Source: Gymnorhina tibicen
Taxonomy: Eukaryota > Chordata > Aves > Passeriformes > Artamidae
DNA: 64,000 nt
NCBI GenBank assembly: GCA_013399875.1
Contig: VXAZ01007910.1
Span: 62,282 to 126,281, forward strand
Direction: 5' to 3'
Both the position numbers and the translations under genes were made by a program. This document shows positions 26,147 to 40,700 of the stretch, one piece after another. Below the pieces are notes generated by a model. The model was not told where the DNA came from and did no database searches. It was given only the letters and a program-made list of their open reading frames with translations. Positions within the stretch are counted from its first letter, which is position 1. Each line of letters starts with the position of its first letter.

Positions 26147-29100
26147 GACAGCAAACATCAAAGATGTGCCCTTTTGAAACTGCTGTAGAGAGTGAGGTGC
26201 AAACACGTAGCTAGCAATAAGGAAAAGACACCTATTTGGAAGAATAGCAGATAATTAATTGACATTTGAAGGTACTTCAGAGTGGTTTTAGTAAAAAGTT
26301 ACCAGTACAATGAACTTCCATTCTCAGTTTGCAGAGAAATGCAATTATTTATTGTTATTCATTATCTTTCTATACGTGCCTAGATAATGAATTTCAGAAA
26401 AAAATTGCAAGGTAACATGAAAAAATGTTTTTAAAATAATTTTTAAAATGTTTTTAAATCATTTGTATTTAAACTGCTGATGGCTACAAGTGTTACTCTT
26501 GTAATTTGCTAGGGTGCTTGTAACATCTTTGAGTAAGTATGGCACTGTTAACTGTGATGTTTGAAATAAAGCCCTGTTCATCTATCCCATTAATTATTCC
26601 AAGAAATTTAATAAGTGCTAAATATACATAGAAAAGTAGCTGTTGTAAAGTTCAGGAAATTACTACAGTTTATTATTACAGAGACTGATGATGGGTATCT
26701 CTTTGTTTTTCATTACTATTTTTCATCTTGTCTTTCAACATTTGAATTCTCCATAAGAGATACAACACTTTGCACTTGTAAAACAGAGACACATTTCCAG
26801 ACAAATGATCAGCTTACTTTTTATCTCTTGATATGTTGAAGTTATTTTTCTGCACCGTATATTACTTATTAGTTATTTCTTTAACATTTTGGAGGGAGGA
26901 TTGGGACATTGCTTTAAATTTAGCTTGTAATCAGAGAGTATATTGTTTGTATGAACAGCAGCAAAATAGTTTGGCACTTGTTCCGCAAAGGTTTGATTTA
27001 TCAAGAAGTGACTTTGTCCAAATAGATACAAATATCAGCTTTCAATATAAAATAAAGTACAACATGAATGAGATGAGAAATATATAACTGGTACCAAATC
27101 TGTAGTTGAATTAGTTCTTTTGCAAGCATCTGCCCATATTTGCCACTAACATATTGATGGAACACAGTCTTCCAAGGACAATTAGTACTCTTCAAGAGCA
27201 CTCTTTGGCAAAAGGACCAGAACTGGGGTGTCTACTGGACTAATTTTCTGATTTTAGCAACATACTTTTCAAGCTTACTGATTTCCCACAGAAATTTATT
27301 TTTTTCCGCTGGCTGCTGCAAGTCATCCCAATTCTGGCATTTAGGAGCAATTAAAGGACAGTGATGTCTCTGCAAACATTCATCTTTTTAGCTTTTTCTC
27401 TGCACTAGTCAAATATGCTGAAAAAGTTACTTCTGTGACAATCCATGCATCTGCATGACACAGGTTTGTATTTATTATAAAAAGCAAAAGATAGCAAGAA
27501 ATGCAAACAGATTAAATGGATTCTCTTAACAACAGACAATATGCCATGAATCAGGAAGCAAGTCAGCCATAAAATTTGTTCCATTACACACACCACCTAA
27601 ACACATTTCCATTATGGCCTGTGATTATTGTTTCACCCTTTACACTGAAACTCAATTTGATGTGATGGAGATTGTAAGTACTCTGAAAGTGTATTTATAT
27701 TATCAGCCATTTCAACATGGGATTTAGACAGACAAAATTTTAACAGCATTACTATTTCCTCTATTCACCATAATTTTTAACTCACAACTTCTGTGCTTTA
27801 CAAGCACCTCTCCTAGGAACAGTCTTTCATGATTCATCCTTATAGCCTAACATGGCATTAAACAACATTTGACAAGATGGTAATCAAATATTTAAAGGCC
27901 AAGACTAAGTACTTCAGAATACTAATTTCCACTAGAAAGTATGAATATTTTTAAAATCAAAGTATAGCTTTCTTTCAGCTGTTGTTTCTTTCTACTGAGA
28001 AAAAAATATTTTTAAATACTTTTTTAATTTATTAAAAACCATAAACCCTAATTTCTAGAACATCTACCCTCATAGGAATGTAATCCTATTAATAGCTCCC
28101 CTGGAAAAACAGTGACAATTTTAGCCTACAATATTTGTGATTTTTTTCTACAAAATTAAAGCCAGGGAAAACAGGGACATTGGAATGAAGGAATGTCACT
28201 TCAATTAGATTATTATTACATCCTGAGAAGCTTTCAGTTATAATGAAACAAGGAAATAGTATTACTTCATTTTACAGGGAAAAAAGTCACATTTCAGCCC
28301 AAGAAAGAAGTGAAAAGGAGAGAAAGGTTGGCTTCTGGCTAACTGTATCCTGGCCACATTTTCTAATTCTGTCTCTAAATATGTAATTTGAAAATATTTC
28401 TGATTAGACCCATGGGCAAAAGCATATTTCTTTCACCTCTTGCAGAGCCACATGAACATCATTCTGCATTTTGCATCTTCTGTACTCTGTTCTTTTAGGC
28501 TAAAAAGCCCAAAAATATCCAGAACTGTGTGCATCAATCTCTGTACCTTGACCTACAGGAGAAAGTCTTTGTAGGAAAAGCTACATTCCTGTGCTCAATA
28601 CAGAGAAGAAACAACATATGCTGACCACTTTGTTTCTTTCATTCATTTTACTCTCAAACTGGGCTTTTAACTCACATACAATCTTCTGGACTAAACATTC
28701 ACCTTATTTCTTTCTTCAACTTATATGACCAATCACTTTTCTATGAGAAGCGGCCTACAAGAAAGGCAATACAACTGAAATGCTAATCATTTGGCTAAGC
28801 TCTAACATTTTACACCCCCTTCCTTTGAAGAGAAATATATGTAAATCTACTGGAACTTAGAGTTGTCAGTGAAAGAGTTTTGAGGCTAATAAGTTTTTTT
28901 GTAATATCAACTTGCAGTTTGCCTCCATTTCAAATGTTGGCAGGTAAATTTTGTGCGTCTCAACAGTTTTGCACTGACAGGGCTTTAGCTTAAGCTGCTG
29001 TATTTTCTAACAGGTTAACCATCCTTCTTTGATCTCCGTGAGGCCCTGTCAGGTGGGAGTTCTCTTAAATCCCTGAGCATATTTGGGCTCTGTTTGGCTT

Positions 29101-30263
29101 CACAGCAACTTCACCAGTAAGTGTACACACACATCCCCTACTGTTTGGCATCTTTTTCACAGAAATACTTGCAGAGTTAAAGGTAAAAAGGTAGAAAGAA
29201 AAACACATAGCTTACCTCTCCTACCAACAAGACAGCATTAAAGAGTTTATGTATTAATTCTAGGATTACAGTTTACAATCTACTGTATTTCTACTCTATT
29301 ATTGCCATTGAAAACTAATTTTTCCCTCAAGTTGTAGGAGTGTTTCTCATTCTCTCTGTTTTCTGGAGATACTTTTACATACACTCCCATCACATGGATA
29401 AACACTTTTAGCCAGGTTTCAGCAGTATATTTCTGCTCATCTGCTTTCATTTTGTAGTGTCAATGTACTCTTACGTTTTCTTCCTTTTCCATTATCCTTC
29501 TCCAAGTTCTCACAATTCATTGAACAACAATAAATAGTAACAGATTCATACAGGACAGAAGAGTATGTAATCTCCAGAGAGATTCATACAAGATAGACAG
29601 AACGTAATCTCCAATTCATTTGATGATTCTTCTCCACATTTCTGCCTTTAAAAGATATGGCCACACTAAATCAAACCAGAGGAACTATCTAATCCACTTT
29701 CCTCCTAAAACTCACCACTAACAGTGGCTTAACAAGAATATAAAGGTGTGGATACTTATAGAATAACTTGTGCAGAGAAAATCTCCACACCATGCTCATG
29801 AATATGTGTTAAAATCCACCTGAAGTTTCTGGATAACAAATTACAGAATACTTCAGACTCACAGTAACAGACAAACTTTTTTTCCAGCACCTCAGAGATT
29901 TGCCTTCATTTGAAATAATGGTTCTGTTGCTAAACTCAAATATAAAATAAAATTACTGTCTTACACATAATTTGTGATCTGTCAAGATACAAAAGTATCT
30001 AATTAAGCCAAAATCACCTGTTACTTCAAATTCTACCTTTCATTTTCAATTTCCACTCTACAAATACAAAACCAGCCATGGATTTGAAATAATTCTCCAG
30101 AGATATATGAACAATCCAAGTATTTTTCCTCTCTTTCAAAAGAACATGCCTATGAAAAGTATTTAGTGGTTCTTTAGCAGCTATCTAATTATGGAAGACA
30201 ATATTTATGTAGAAAATTGAGCCCTTCTATGGTTGAATTTTTCCGTGAGACTTGGCTGGGGAG
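26147..30263. other. Gene-free DNA
   Basis: AT-rich, with no supported gene. Two features are seen: a repeated AATGTTTTTAAA word near 26425 and 26446, and an imperfect 38-bp-period tandem duplication at 29543-29613. Confidence 0.5.
29543..29613. repeat. Imperfect tandem duplication, period 38 bp
   Basis: GATTCATACA opens both copies (29543 and 29581) and GTAATCTCCA closes both. The middle parts differ by several substitutions and small indels, so the duplication is old rather than an assembly error. Confidence 0.75.
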
Positions 30264-30340
30264 TGTACTGGGTCCGACTAGGATGAAGTTAATTTTCTTC
30301 ATAGTAGGCCATATGGTGCTGGTTTTGTATTGATTATTGC
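30264..30340 (+). mobile_element. ERV LTR fragment (same avian family as 12486-12790)
   Basis: It starts TGTACTGGGTCCGACTAGG and continues with GAAGTTAATTTTCTTCATAG and TATGGTGCTGGTTTTGTAT, aligned by eye with the first ~75 bases of the 12486 element. After about 30340 the similarity fades. Only the 5' edge of the LTR is left. Confidence 0.6.
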
Positions 30341-31309
30341 CTACTGCACAGGATATGCTCTGATCATTCTGATCTCTCTCAGTTTTAGTTTGCAGGCTGA
30401 GGTTTATAAAACAGTATTTACAGTGAAGGCATCGTCATGGGAGTAGTTACAAATATACTTCTACACAAGCAGTGTTCATCACTGAGCAGAGTCCAAATAA
30501 CTTATTCTGACTTCTGAATCAGATGCTTTATAAAAGGCAGTGGAAGGTAATGCTGCTGTCCTTGTGAGCCTGAGCTTCAATACATTGGCAAAGAATACTG
30601 GAATATGGTCAAAAGTACTAAAAATATTGCAACATTTGTGCTGCAATAAAAAGAAAAGCTGTCTTTTCTTTTAACAGCTAATGGTATTTCTATGGATTTT
30701 ACATTACAGCTTTGTTTTCCTGTCCCAGAGAAACATTCATAAACATAAACATACCAGAAGCTCCAAAGTTAATTGTTTACGATCAGAGACAAAGTCTAAA
30801 TCTCTTTCAAACAAATTTATTCTGCATTTTGCCTGTTCCTAAAGCTTATGGTCATTTTTACTAATGTTCTCTGTCTAGTTCTGTTCAGAACACTGGTTTT
30901 TATATGTAACATTTAACTTCCGCTGCCTTGTCTTTGGCTTGCTAATTTGTGCATATAATTTTTAAAAACCCTGCCTCTCTATATCTCTTACTAAAATCCA
31001 TGGGAGCTTTTGCAGAAAAAGAAAGTGAAGGTTAATTGGTATGATTCAATTTCCTGGGCAGCTCTTTCGTTTCACCAGGAAATTACTAGGGCTTATACAA
31101 CAAAAGCCAGGTAAGAACTGTTATTCTGTTTCAGAAGGAATGTCATTTGTGCATCGTGAACTAAGTCAAAAGGTTTAGGTTCATTTTCTTTGTTAGGAAA
31201 ATGATTCATGCTACTCTGTTATTCTACTGGTGTTCACATACCATTTTCACACCCTTAGATGGCCACCATCTCTCTAATCACTGCAGATTAGAAGCTGTTC
31301 TGCAAACTA
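30341..31309. other. Gene-free spacer
   Basis: AT-rich; nothing recognisable apart from a possible weak continuation of the LTR to about 30420. Confidence 0.5.
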
Positions 31310-31740
31310 AGGAGAGGAGCTCCCTGCACTTGCCCGGCTGCGGGGGAGGTCAGTCACGGAGCTGGAGGCCAGCACCGGTGCCGGTAACCCAGAAGGAAGG
31401 CGACCGAGCTTCATCCCTGCCCGCAGCTCCCCTGCTGATGGCCACGGGGGAGCTGGAGCCGGCTCCAGGGCACAGTGCCCGCGGCTGCTGCCTCCAGGAC
31501 CGGGAGCTGGGGCCCATCATGGTACCCAGCTGGCTGGGCAGGGCCTGACACCCAGGCAGGAGCGGGGCAGCAGGGGGTAGCCCCAGCCGTGGGCATTGGG
31601 CATCTCAGGTGGGGCCAGCCAGGCCATGCTGGGATGTTGGTCCACAGTTGGGGTCGACCCATCGGGACCCGTGGCTGGGCAGGGCAGGCCTGTGGGGTGC
31701 TGGAGACAGGGCGCTGGCAAAGCAGAGAGGTTGGAGATGT
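31310..31740. other. GC-rich patch of unknown origin
   Basis: About 430 bp of roughly two-thirds G+C with sharp edges in AT-rich DNA. I count about 19 CpGs, which gives an observed/expected ratio near 0.4, below classic CpG-island criteria. It contains a perfect 16-bp palindrome at 31453-31468 and many CAGG, CTGG and GGGGC words. Five overlapping ORFs on both strands come from the lack of AT-rich stops and share no known domain. It could be an old GC-rich retroposon or LTR piece, a decayed island, or an unrecognised exon. Confidence 0.6.
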
Positions 31741-34700
31741 GTTTCTTCACTGAATCTAAGTGCCGGAGGGAATTTTCTCAAGGCAAGACTGCAAATGACT
31801 GGATGAAATCCTCAGAAGTGAAGCAGGATAGCCCAGGCCATGGATACACACACATTGCCCCAAGGTTCTCAGTGTGGGGATTGCCTCTACAGCCAAACCA
31901 TGGGGGAGTCAGTATTGACTGTGTATCATTCAGCTGTCTAGTGAAGTCAATTTTTAGTGTAATAGAACAAGTTCTCATTTAACATGGATTTATTACTCCA
32001 TTAATCATTATTTTTTTTCTAATTTTGCACTGTGATACGATCTCATCACATCTTTCCACGCCTGTTACTTAGCTTGGGAAAACCTACATTGAAGAGTTGT
32101 CAGATACATCATTTTATTTGATAGTTGCTGAAGGACAGCAAGTAGTATTAAATCAAGGACATACCATTCAGTTTTAAAAATGGAAAATGTTTAAACTTAG
32201 TAAATACTATGTTTAACAGTACAATAAAATAGATATATACCTTTTTTTCTTTTCGATCAAGCATAATTTTTACTGTATCTATCTCCTAACATAAGTTTCA
32301 CCCAGTTTCCTTTCACCAGAGGCTGAGCAGAATACCCAAAAGTTCTTTTTTCTTTTGAAGAAGAGTTTCATGGCTGCAGTAAATATTTTTATTAAATAAG
32401 TAGGTTAAAAATATATGTAAAAATAAAGATTTTAATCATTACAAAGATATCATTAACTCAAGAGAAGTCCTAGAATTTACTGAGAGATTTCCCTCAAGGT
32501 GTCAGCTACTTTATTAAAAAGCATTGCAATTTTCTGTATGTCCTCCAGGTGTAGCATTTCCACAGTTCATGAGCAGTGTCTAGCTCTGATAACTCTACGC
32601 AAAAAACTACATATGGTTTTAACTTGCATCCGAACAGTCTCAATGACTTCAAAATATTTGTACAGAGTTTTTATCAAGATGGAATATGGCCCTATGTCTA
32701 TAAACAAACTACTAATTTCTAGGCATTTTACTAGAGATGAGTTTAACCAAAGCCTGTTTGGGGTTCTTTTATAACTTCAGAAAAATGATCTATTAGAGCA
32801 ACATCATCAAAGTACATTCATGGAATTGATACTTCTCTTGTGAATATATTACTGGTTCTTAATTTTTGAAAGTAATACTATAATGCCTTTACTAAGGATT
32901 TATTTAATGCTTGTTTGCAAATGTATAGCATACCTTATCTGAGACCCTCAAAATTTTTTCCTGATGTTTCCAGTTTTCATTATACAATACCTTATGAGTC
33001 TGAGGAACAAAATACCCCAGTTTTAAAGGGAGAGGAAATGAATCATGTGGGTTAAGGAAAATACTTATGTTTCAGATGTCCTCTAATTCCATGGGACTGG
33101 GTGTTTGGATACCCAAATGAGACTGCTGCATACTGTTCTGTTCCAGTAATTTGATACATATACACAGGGTACTTTGTTACATCAAACCTAATAGTCCTCA
33201 CATACACATTTTAATATGCCTTTTTTCCCACTTTATGGGAGCAGGGAGCAGGAAGGCAGAAGCATAACACTCTTTCTTTTCTATTGAATCCCTAGAAGAA
33301 GAATATAAGCTGACAGATGTAGGCTTATTTTTCCTAATTAGCTCCTAATTAGCTCGTGGTGCAGATACAACAGTTTAAAAACTGTGGTAACAAAAATTCA
33401 AGCAGTATGTGTACCCTTCTGTTGAGTAATAACAGCTTTAAGGTTTTTGTCAGTTATTACTGATGGCAACATTAAGAACAAGGGAGTTGTTATTTGGTTT
33501 GTTTGATTTTTGTTCAGTGAAGTTAATAAGATGTTTTCAAATTCCCTGATATGCTGGATGTTCATTGAAAGATACTTAGGAATACATTAGTCTTAGCCCA
33601 TGAATAGGATGAACCAGATCTCAAGAGAGAGAATACTTCTGTGATGTTTTATGCTAAAATACAGTTTCACAGGTAAGGTGACGTCCTGGCCTTGTACTAG
33701 CATTCGGAGTTCTCAGTTTCCCTGTTGAGTTGGATCCTTCATCAACTCAAACCAATATTCATTGTTTCTAGAGTAAAATGAGTCTTTAATCCCCTGAAAA
33801 TTCATGTCTAATTTTTATATTTGTTCATGAATGTAACAAGGTACTTCTAATCCTAATATTACCATCATATAGATGGAGAAAAGCTGGATCATAACTGAAC
33901 TGATAAAATATCTTTGGTGAAATTATTTTTAAATGACATTCAGATACATATAACAGAGACAAACCAGAGCTTGCCTATGGATTTCCCCGTGTGGCTCTAG
34001 AGAGTGCTCTGTGGGCATATCTATTCACCCTTCTACACATCTTTGACTGATCACACCAAAGAAAATCATAATTTCATCCATAAGAAAGATAGATACGCTT
34101 GGGTTTTAGACCAATTTATCTGATTAAGAAAAGAGAGGGCAAGTTAAGAGACAGAAAGGCATTCCCCATCAAGGAATAGCAAGTTCCTTAAAAAGATACA
34201 GCCAGTTCTGCGGTTTAACCCTAAAACAGCAGGGAACCAAAGGGTTTCAAGGGTCCTGATAGTATTACTGATTCTTGGAGGTTGTTATTTTGTATTTTCC
34301 TGGAAGCAGCTTTTGTGATATATAATAAACAAGCAATTAGCTCAAGAGAACTGAAGCTGACAGCTGCTACATAAAATAGAGTTCTGATAACTCATCAAAA
34401 TAGAAAAGCCAAGACACATGATAACAGGAGCATAGATCTGTCTGGGCTGGGTTTGTATTGAGCACTGAGGTAAGCTAAACTTCAGAACAAACACATGGAT
34501 CCACATTCTTCTTCCAGGCTGAGTATTTACTTACATGCTGGGGCATGCTTTCATTTATCCTGGAGCTATGTTTCTCCAAATGTCCAGGTCAGGCACAGTT
34601 TAGAGTATTCTGCAGCTCCTGTTAAGAGCATAATTGTGGTTTCATTCATGAAATTCGGAAGGCAGAGTGGTGTATCCATCTTATCAGAAGTTAAGGTGTG

Positions 34701-37700
34701 AACATATTTCACATAAAAAAATAATGCACTGGGTTCTCAAAATTTGCAACAGATTATTTCTAGAAGAAGACACTTCACAACTGTAGCTGTTGCATATAAT
34801 AAATAATTTCATTGCCTACTTCTCAGAGTTGAGCATGAAGACAAAAAAAAATACACTATTTTCTCCAATTTTAAATTCCCTTTATAGCATAATATGGAAA
34901 TAGTTTTATTGAAGGAGGGTGTGTCAAAAATATTAATTTAATTAATAGATTTTAATTTTTTTATACCAAAAAAAGTAAAGTGTTATGTTTGGGTTTTAGG
35001 AGCATTCACACTAGATTGTACAACATATATGGGAGTTCTAGTCAACCAATCTTACTTTGATTTTAGTGACCATTTATTTTCATAACACAAATATTTGTGC
35101 TTTCAATTAATTAATTTCATACCTGAAAACCCACACTGGCTTGAATACAGTATGACAATGTAAATATCAAGTGGAATATGATAGAAATAAAAAATAACAG
35201 TGGCTGGGTCAAGAAAGTAGTTAAATGATGACTCTGAATGGTAATAGTGTCTAAACAGTTTTGTCGTACTCTAACTAGAATACCAAAACCAGTTTTTCTT
35301 AACCTGATACAGCTTCTGTTTAGGGACAGGTTCTAATGTTTTTCATTAATGATTTCAGGCTTAATAAGCTGTCTTTTTCTTAATGACCTTAGGAAAGCCA
35401 ACCAAGAACCAGCAGTTGCACATTATAACATCTCTGGTTTACTTAAAGCCTAAACACCGTGCAGATAGCTGCAGTAATGGCTATCTCAGCTGACCTACCC
35501 GTAACCCCTGTTCTGACCTGTAGGAATCACCCTCTCTCGAGAGGGCAAGAAGTTATTTCAATTATGGGGCTTACTGATTCTTCTGTTTCAGTGGAAAAGT
35601 TTCAGGTAGAGAACATTTCCGAGGCTTTCCTGGCTTTTTACATGCTTAGTTTCTCTGAAGTTTTCATTATGACGCTCCAAACAAGTTTCATTATCCTTCC
35701 CTCAGGAAAAAAATTGGAAAAATAGTGTAACAATTCAAGACCTAGAACTTGAAAATTGATTTTTTCAATCGTCAGAAGTAGAAGGGAAAACAACTGCAAT
35801 GTTTGCCATACTTGCCCACAGAGCCCTGCTAGCTGACCAGCTCAGGAAATCCTGTATCCTGCCATTTGCACTGCTCTTTGCAGTATTAATTGTCACTTTA
35901 TATTAAAGACCACGTAAACATCTTCTTACAAAAGGCAGAAGATTCCTTACTGTGTCAAGAACATATTCTTGCTTTTATTAATAGAACCTGACATGATAAC
36001 ACTTTTTTCTCTCAATTTCTTCATGATAATTAATCATCCTAATACAGAAGGTGTTTTATACATGAATACAGCAGGTTCAACTTTTAGTATAAATGAAGTC
36101 CGAGATTCACTTTTTCTCCTTTTGTAGTATTCAGAGGTATGTAGGGGACTTTTCTATTGCTTCAAATAGAACAGACCATCACTGAAGTGACCATGACTCA
36201 CATCTTTCTTGCCCTTACCTTGATTCACTATTTATGTGATGAAATTCCCCAGTTTTCCCACTATGTGGCATCAACTTTTTTTTAGTGCCTCAAACAATAT
36301 GTGTAATAGACAATTTTGGAAAGCTTTTAATAGAAAACACATTTTAGGACAATCAAATCTTTAAACCTGTCTTCTCTTCCTCAAATTTCCACAGAACCTA
36401 GGAAGTGGGAGACCCCAGGAAATTCCAAATACTTTTTAGGGAGTATCGTTCTATGTTCATTTGTTCTCAATTCAGCAATGACAGCATGGTTTCCTGTCTC
36501 CAGGGAGTTTTCTTGGAAATTTTATCCCTTTGGTATTTGTGCTTCTGGTCCTGTTTTCAGCTGGGACATGAGTGTAGACCTAAGCTTAGGTTCTGTTTTG
36601 TAGGAGGTGGTTTTCTACCACTACCACATTGTTCTATCAAGCCAGCAAGAAATTGGTCCCAAGTTATTACAGCACTAGAGAGTCACTGTATCCCACTGCA
36701 AATCACATCAATATTCATAAAATTCTTAGGTAGCATTTAATTACTTAATTGAAGAAGAGCATTTTCACCATGCCAACCTGATACATCACAAAACATGAAA
36801 TTATTTAGGTCTTCTTACCTGTGTGGCCTACAGTAAAAAAATTTGGAAAGTAACTTGCCTAGTAAAACAAATTATTGTTTTGATTAAAAAATATGGTAGT
36901 TTAAGTGGCTTAATTACTTTCTAATATAAAAGTTTTGTGTTCTCTCTTCTAACAGCTCAACTGCCGCAGCAGGTTATTTGGCCTTGCTTGGACAGGAATT
37001 CTTTTGCTAACGGAACGTGTCCTACCATTTGTGATTTGAATAGAAAATCAAAGCCAATACACGTGGTATTTCATCCAGTAAACATGACATTCCAGAATGT
37101 GAATGGGAACAACATGGGCAAATTCCTGCTTTGAAGTCAGCGGTAATCTCCAATAGACCTAAGCACAGGCCACATTTCACTTGATGAGTTCTACAATCTG
37201 TCTCTAAATATGGCTGTAAAATCTGAAAGTAAATAATTGACAAGCCAGGTTAAGATGGAATGACTTGACAAGTGTGAAAAGCGTTAGAAATTCATATATC
37301 TGTGTCAATGCTTCCAGTGAATTTGTGTTTCGTGATTGATAGACATTTTAAATGAATTAAAATAAATGTGAGCTCAACCATTATGAGAAAGCAGACAAGC
37401 CACATGGAGAGAGAATATCCCACTTCATGGTCTGAAAAAAGAATATTCATGCCTTTTTAAACAGTAGAGAATCCAGTCCTCAGTCGAAATTACTGAATTT
37501 TTTGGTGTCTAATAAGTTAATTCTCAAGAAAACAAGATGTTCAGAGCCCCTCTTACTTTTTCACTTGCTTCCTATTTTTCTCCCTCCCTCCCCGACTCTG
37601 TCCCTCATTTCCACTTCCAATGTGACTTTTTTAATGTCTAGGAACATTATAGATTACATTTTCATTTTCTGTAGGAGGGGAATTATTATAGCCTCTCTGT

Positions 37701-40700
37701 CTTCTGCCTGGTAACCTGCTTTCATGAAAATTCATAGATCTTTTACACCTCTAACCCAGATTCAAAATTATTTGAAAGATATTAGGGTCTTTCAGTACAC
37801 TCAGTGGTATTTACTCACAAATGCATACCTATATTAAGTTTGCAGTCATTTATGTAGCAATGAAGGCTGTCAAACATATTGGAGGATATTTTACTTTTTT
37901 AATGTTAGAATTTTCTGTGGATATGTAAATCTTATTGAAGTGCCACAAAGCAAGGATTTTCAGCATGTGTTACAAAATGGCTACCAAGAATAATTTGAAG
38001 TGATAGACCACGAAAACCACTGGTTAGAAACAACAGAAGGTTAAATACATTAGGCTCTGCCTTAAGAATTTACATTACAAAAATATGGATCCTTAGTCTG
38101 TGTGGGCTGAAAAACTAACAATGGAAACTTACTGTATTGGGTCCTATGTATCTCATTGATTTGTAATCCAAATAACTGTCTGTTTCCCACTTCTCATAGA
38201 TTATTCTTCTATATTTTCCTTCAGATGTTTGAGTGCTTATAATCTACCAGCAGAGATTATTCAGAAAATTAAAAGCTTTGAGGGTTACTGTTAAAACTCA
38301 AACCTGGAGGCAGAGGCCTGTAAAACAGAAATAAACATAAAAATATCGGTTTCATTTGGGTCAAAACTTTACCTGCTTTAGAGGAAGTTGCATATTTAAG
38401 GATATAAAGAGTGTCTATTGGACTGAAATGCATCAAAAAGTTTAAAAGGTGTAAGAACCAGAAACTTCTTTTATTCTGATAAGCACAGATTAAAAAAAAA
38501 ATTTCAAAGTTCTCTGAATTCTGTCATCTTGGCTGTTTTGGAAGTTTATTTAAAAGTTTAGGACAAAGTGAAAAATTCTATAGATCTGGTGTCTATTTAG
38601 CTGCTTGCTGAAGACTCATTTTAGGGCAAATACACTCCAGGTGCCTCTGTTCTGCTCTCTGTCTACCCTCTGTTCCCAGAATGTGACTGAAGTGAGTAGC
38701 AGCATTTAAAGTCTTTAACCTTTAGACAGTCCTAAAAGCATTCCACATCCTCCTGAACATCACATAAGCCCATGTTGTGTTATATGCACTGGACATATAG
38801 CCACATCTGATTCCCAACATGCAAACCCTTACTTGGAGGCTTTGATAGACTGTTAGAAATTACAAGGAAAACAATATAAATGCTGCACATAGATTAGCAG
38901 ATCATTATTAGCCCTTTCCACACTAAAAGCTGAAACCTCCTTGATCCTAGACTATAAAAAGCCTTCTGAAGCATTTTGAGTTTCTCTTTGATTCTTGGCC
39001 CAAGCTTTAATTTTCTCACAGTGCTGCAGCTCTGGGTTTCATTAGGGATATCATCTCAAATTCCTTTGTGCCTCTACTTGTTTGGAAGTGTTACTTGCAC
39101 CCTCATCTTGGCATGCTTCCCCACCAATATAAAAAGTTGTGATGATATCAAAATGGTTTAAACCATGCCTGTTAATGAGCATTGCTTATTTTTTACATCC
39201 AATTTGGTCTTACCACTAACCTGTCATATAGAAAAAAGCTTATCAGCTATCTCAAAAAATGCATTTGTTGTCATATTATTCTCAAATTCTTTATTTATAT
39301 TTTCGCTGTGTTTTCAGAGAGTTTCTTTATGGAAGTTTATTTTCAATGAAATGTTATTCTTTATTTCTTTTGAATGTGAACTCCTTTTGCACAATAAAAC
39401 CAGGAAGACTTATGCCTTCCAAATGTGCACTGATCACTCCAAAATACAGTGCATTATACTCTTAGCCCCTGTAAATCAATGTGAATAAATACTTGAACAG
39501 AAAGTCTCACTTGCAAACTATTATTTAGCAATTTCTTATAACCACATGGTAAGCATATAATAACACTTGTATATTGAGGGGTCAAAAGTGGCCAAGAACC
39601 AGGTATCTCTCCAGGTTCTAGAAAGACTCAGAAGGGGAGGGAAAGAAAAACCCAAGAACACCGGAGTCAATAGCAATGGCTAGGAGATGGAGAGGCTTTT
39701 TTGATGCCAGATTGGATCTTAAATGTGAAAGCCTGACAGAACAGAAAAACTTATAATGATCAGAAAAATGGGATGAGAAAAAAGTTCATTGCAATGATAA
39801 TAAAAATAATGATGAAATTATTGCTTGTTTGACATAACAGTATTATGGATCCAACACGCTATGTCAATGAAATATAGCCTTAGAAACATTTTTTTACTTT
39901 TATTCTACAAAAGTTTGTTGAATTCTTTGACTATGAAGTTCCATAACTAGCTAAAATGTACTGGCTGCTATGAGCAGGACTGAGCATATGTAATGGGAAA
40001 AAATTATTTTTATATTCTACTAGTCTCATAAAACTGTCATCTGAGGTATTGTTCACTGTTAGTTTGGATTTGAAGCTACTTTATATCTCTTGTCAGACTT
40101 TCATTTGTCTGTCTTAGGATGAACTATTTGGGGAAGCTTTCAGCAGCAACAGCACAGCCTTTTCTGAGAATGATGTTTTGGCACTTTAAAAAAATCTTCC
40201 ACGGAGAATCTCCATGCTTGTATCATCAAGAGCAGAAATCTAAAAGTTGTCTAGGCAGTGTCCACAATATGAAGTGCACTGTTTTCTGTCTCTGAAAACT
40301 TGCCTCTATTGTGGTTGAATTATAAGCCTTTCAAAGACTGCTGTTTACACTGGGTCAGTCAAGCTTTCCATGATTCCACCTGTGCTGAGCACATTGTTGC
40401 CAAGCGATGCAAGGCTGTAATAGGACTTCTTTATGATTGCTCCAGCTGATAGCTAAATTTTGTGACACAGGATCCTAGAGCTGAAAGCAAATTGTCCTTT
40501 TCTCCTATCCTCAAGTACCTTTCAGCTGGCTCCCACACAATGCAAGAGAAGAGGAAACTACTTATCTGGAATTCAGAAGAGTGGCAAGTGTGGACATACA
40601 GCTTGCGAGTCAGCAGAAAGAGAAAAATGAGGAAGGAGCTGCAGAGATAGGGAAATATGGGAGCCATAGAAGAGGCTCCAGAAAACACAAATATCTGGAG

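Noticed and set aside
31201..31982. Overlapping ORFs on both strands at the GC-rich patch
   Set aside because: At least five ORFs in different frames cover the same bases with Gly/Pro/Ala/Trp-rich composition and no domain; this is an effect of base composition.
34206..34245. Possible reverse fragment of the 3' edge of an avian LTR (CGGTTTAACCC word)
   Set aside because: Only about 35 bases look similar, with several mismatches and no further support.
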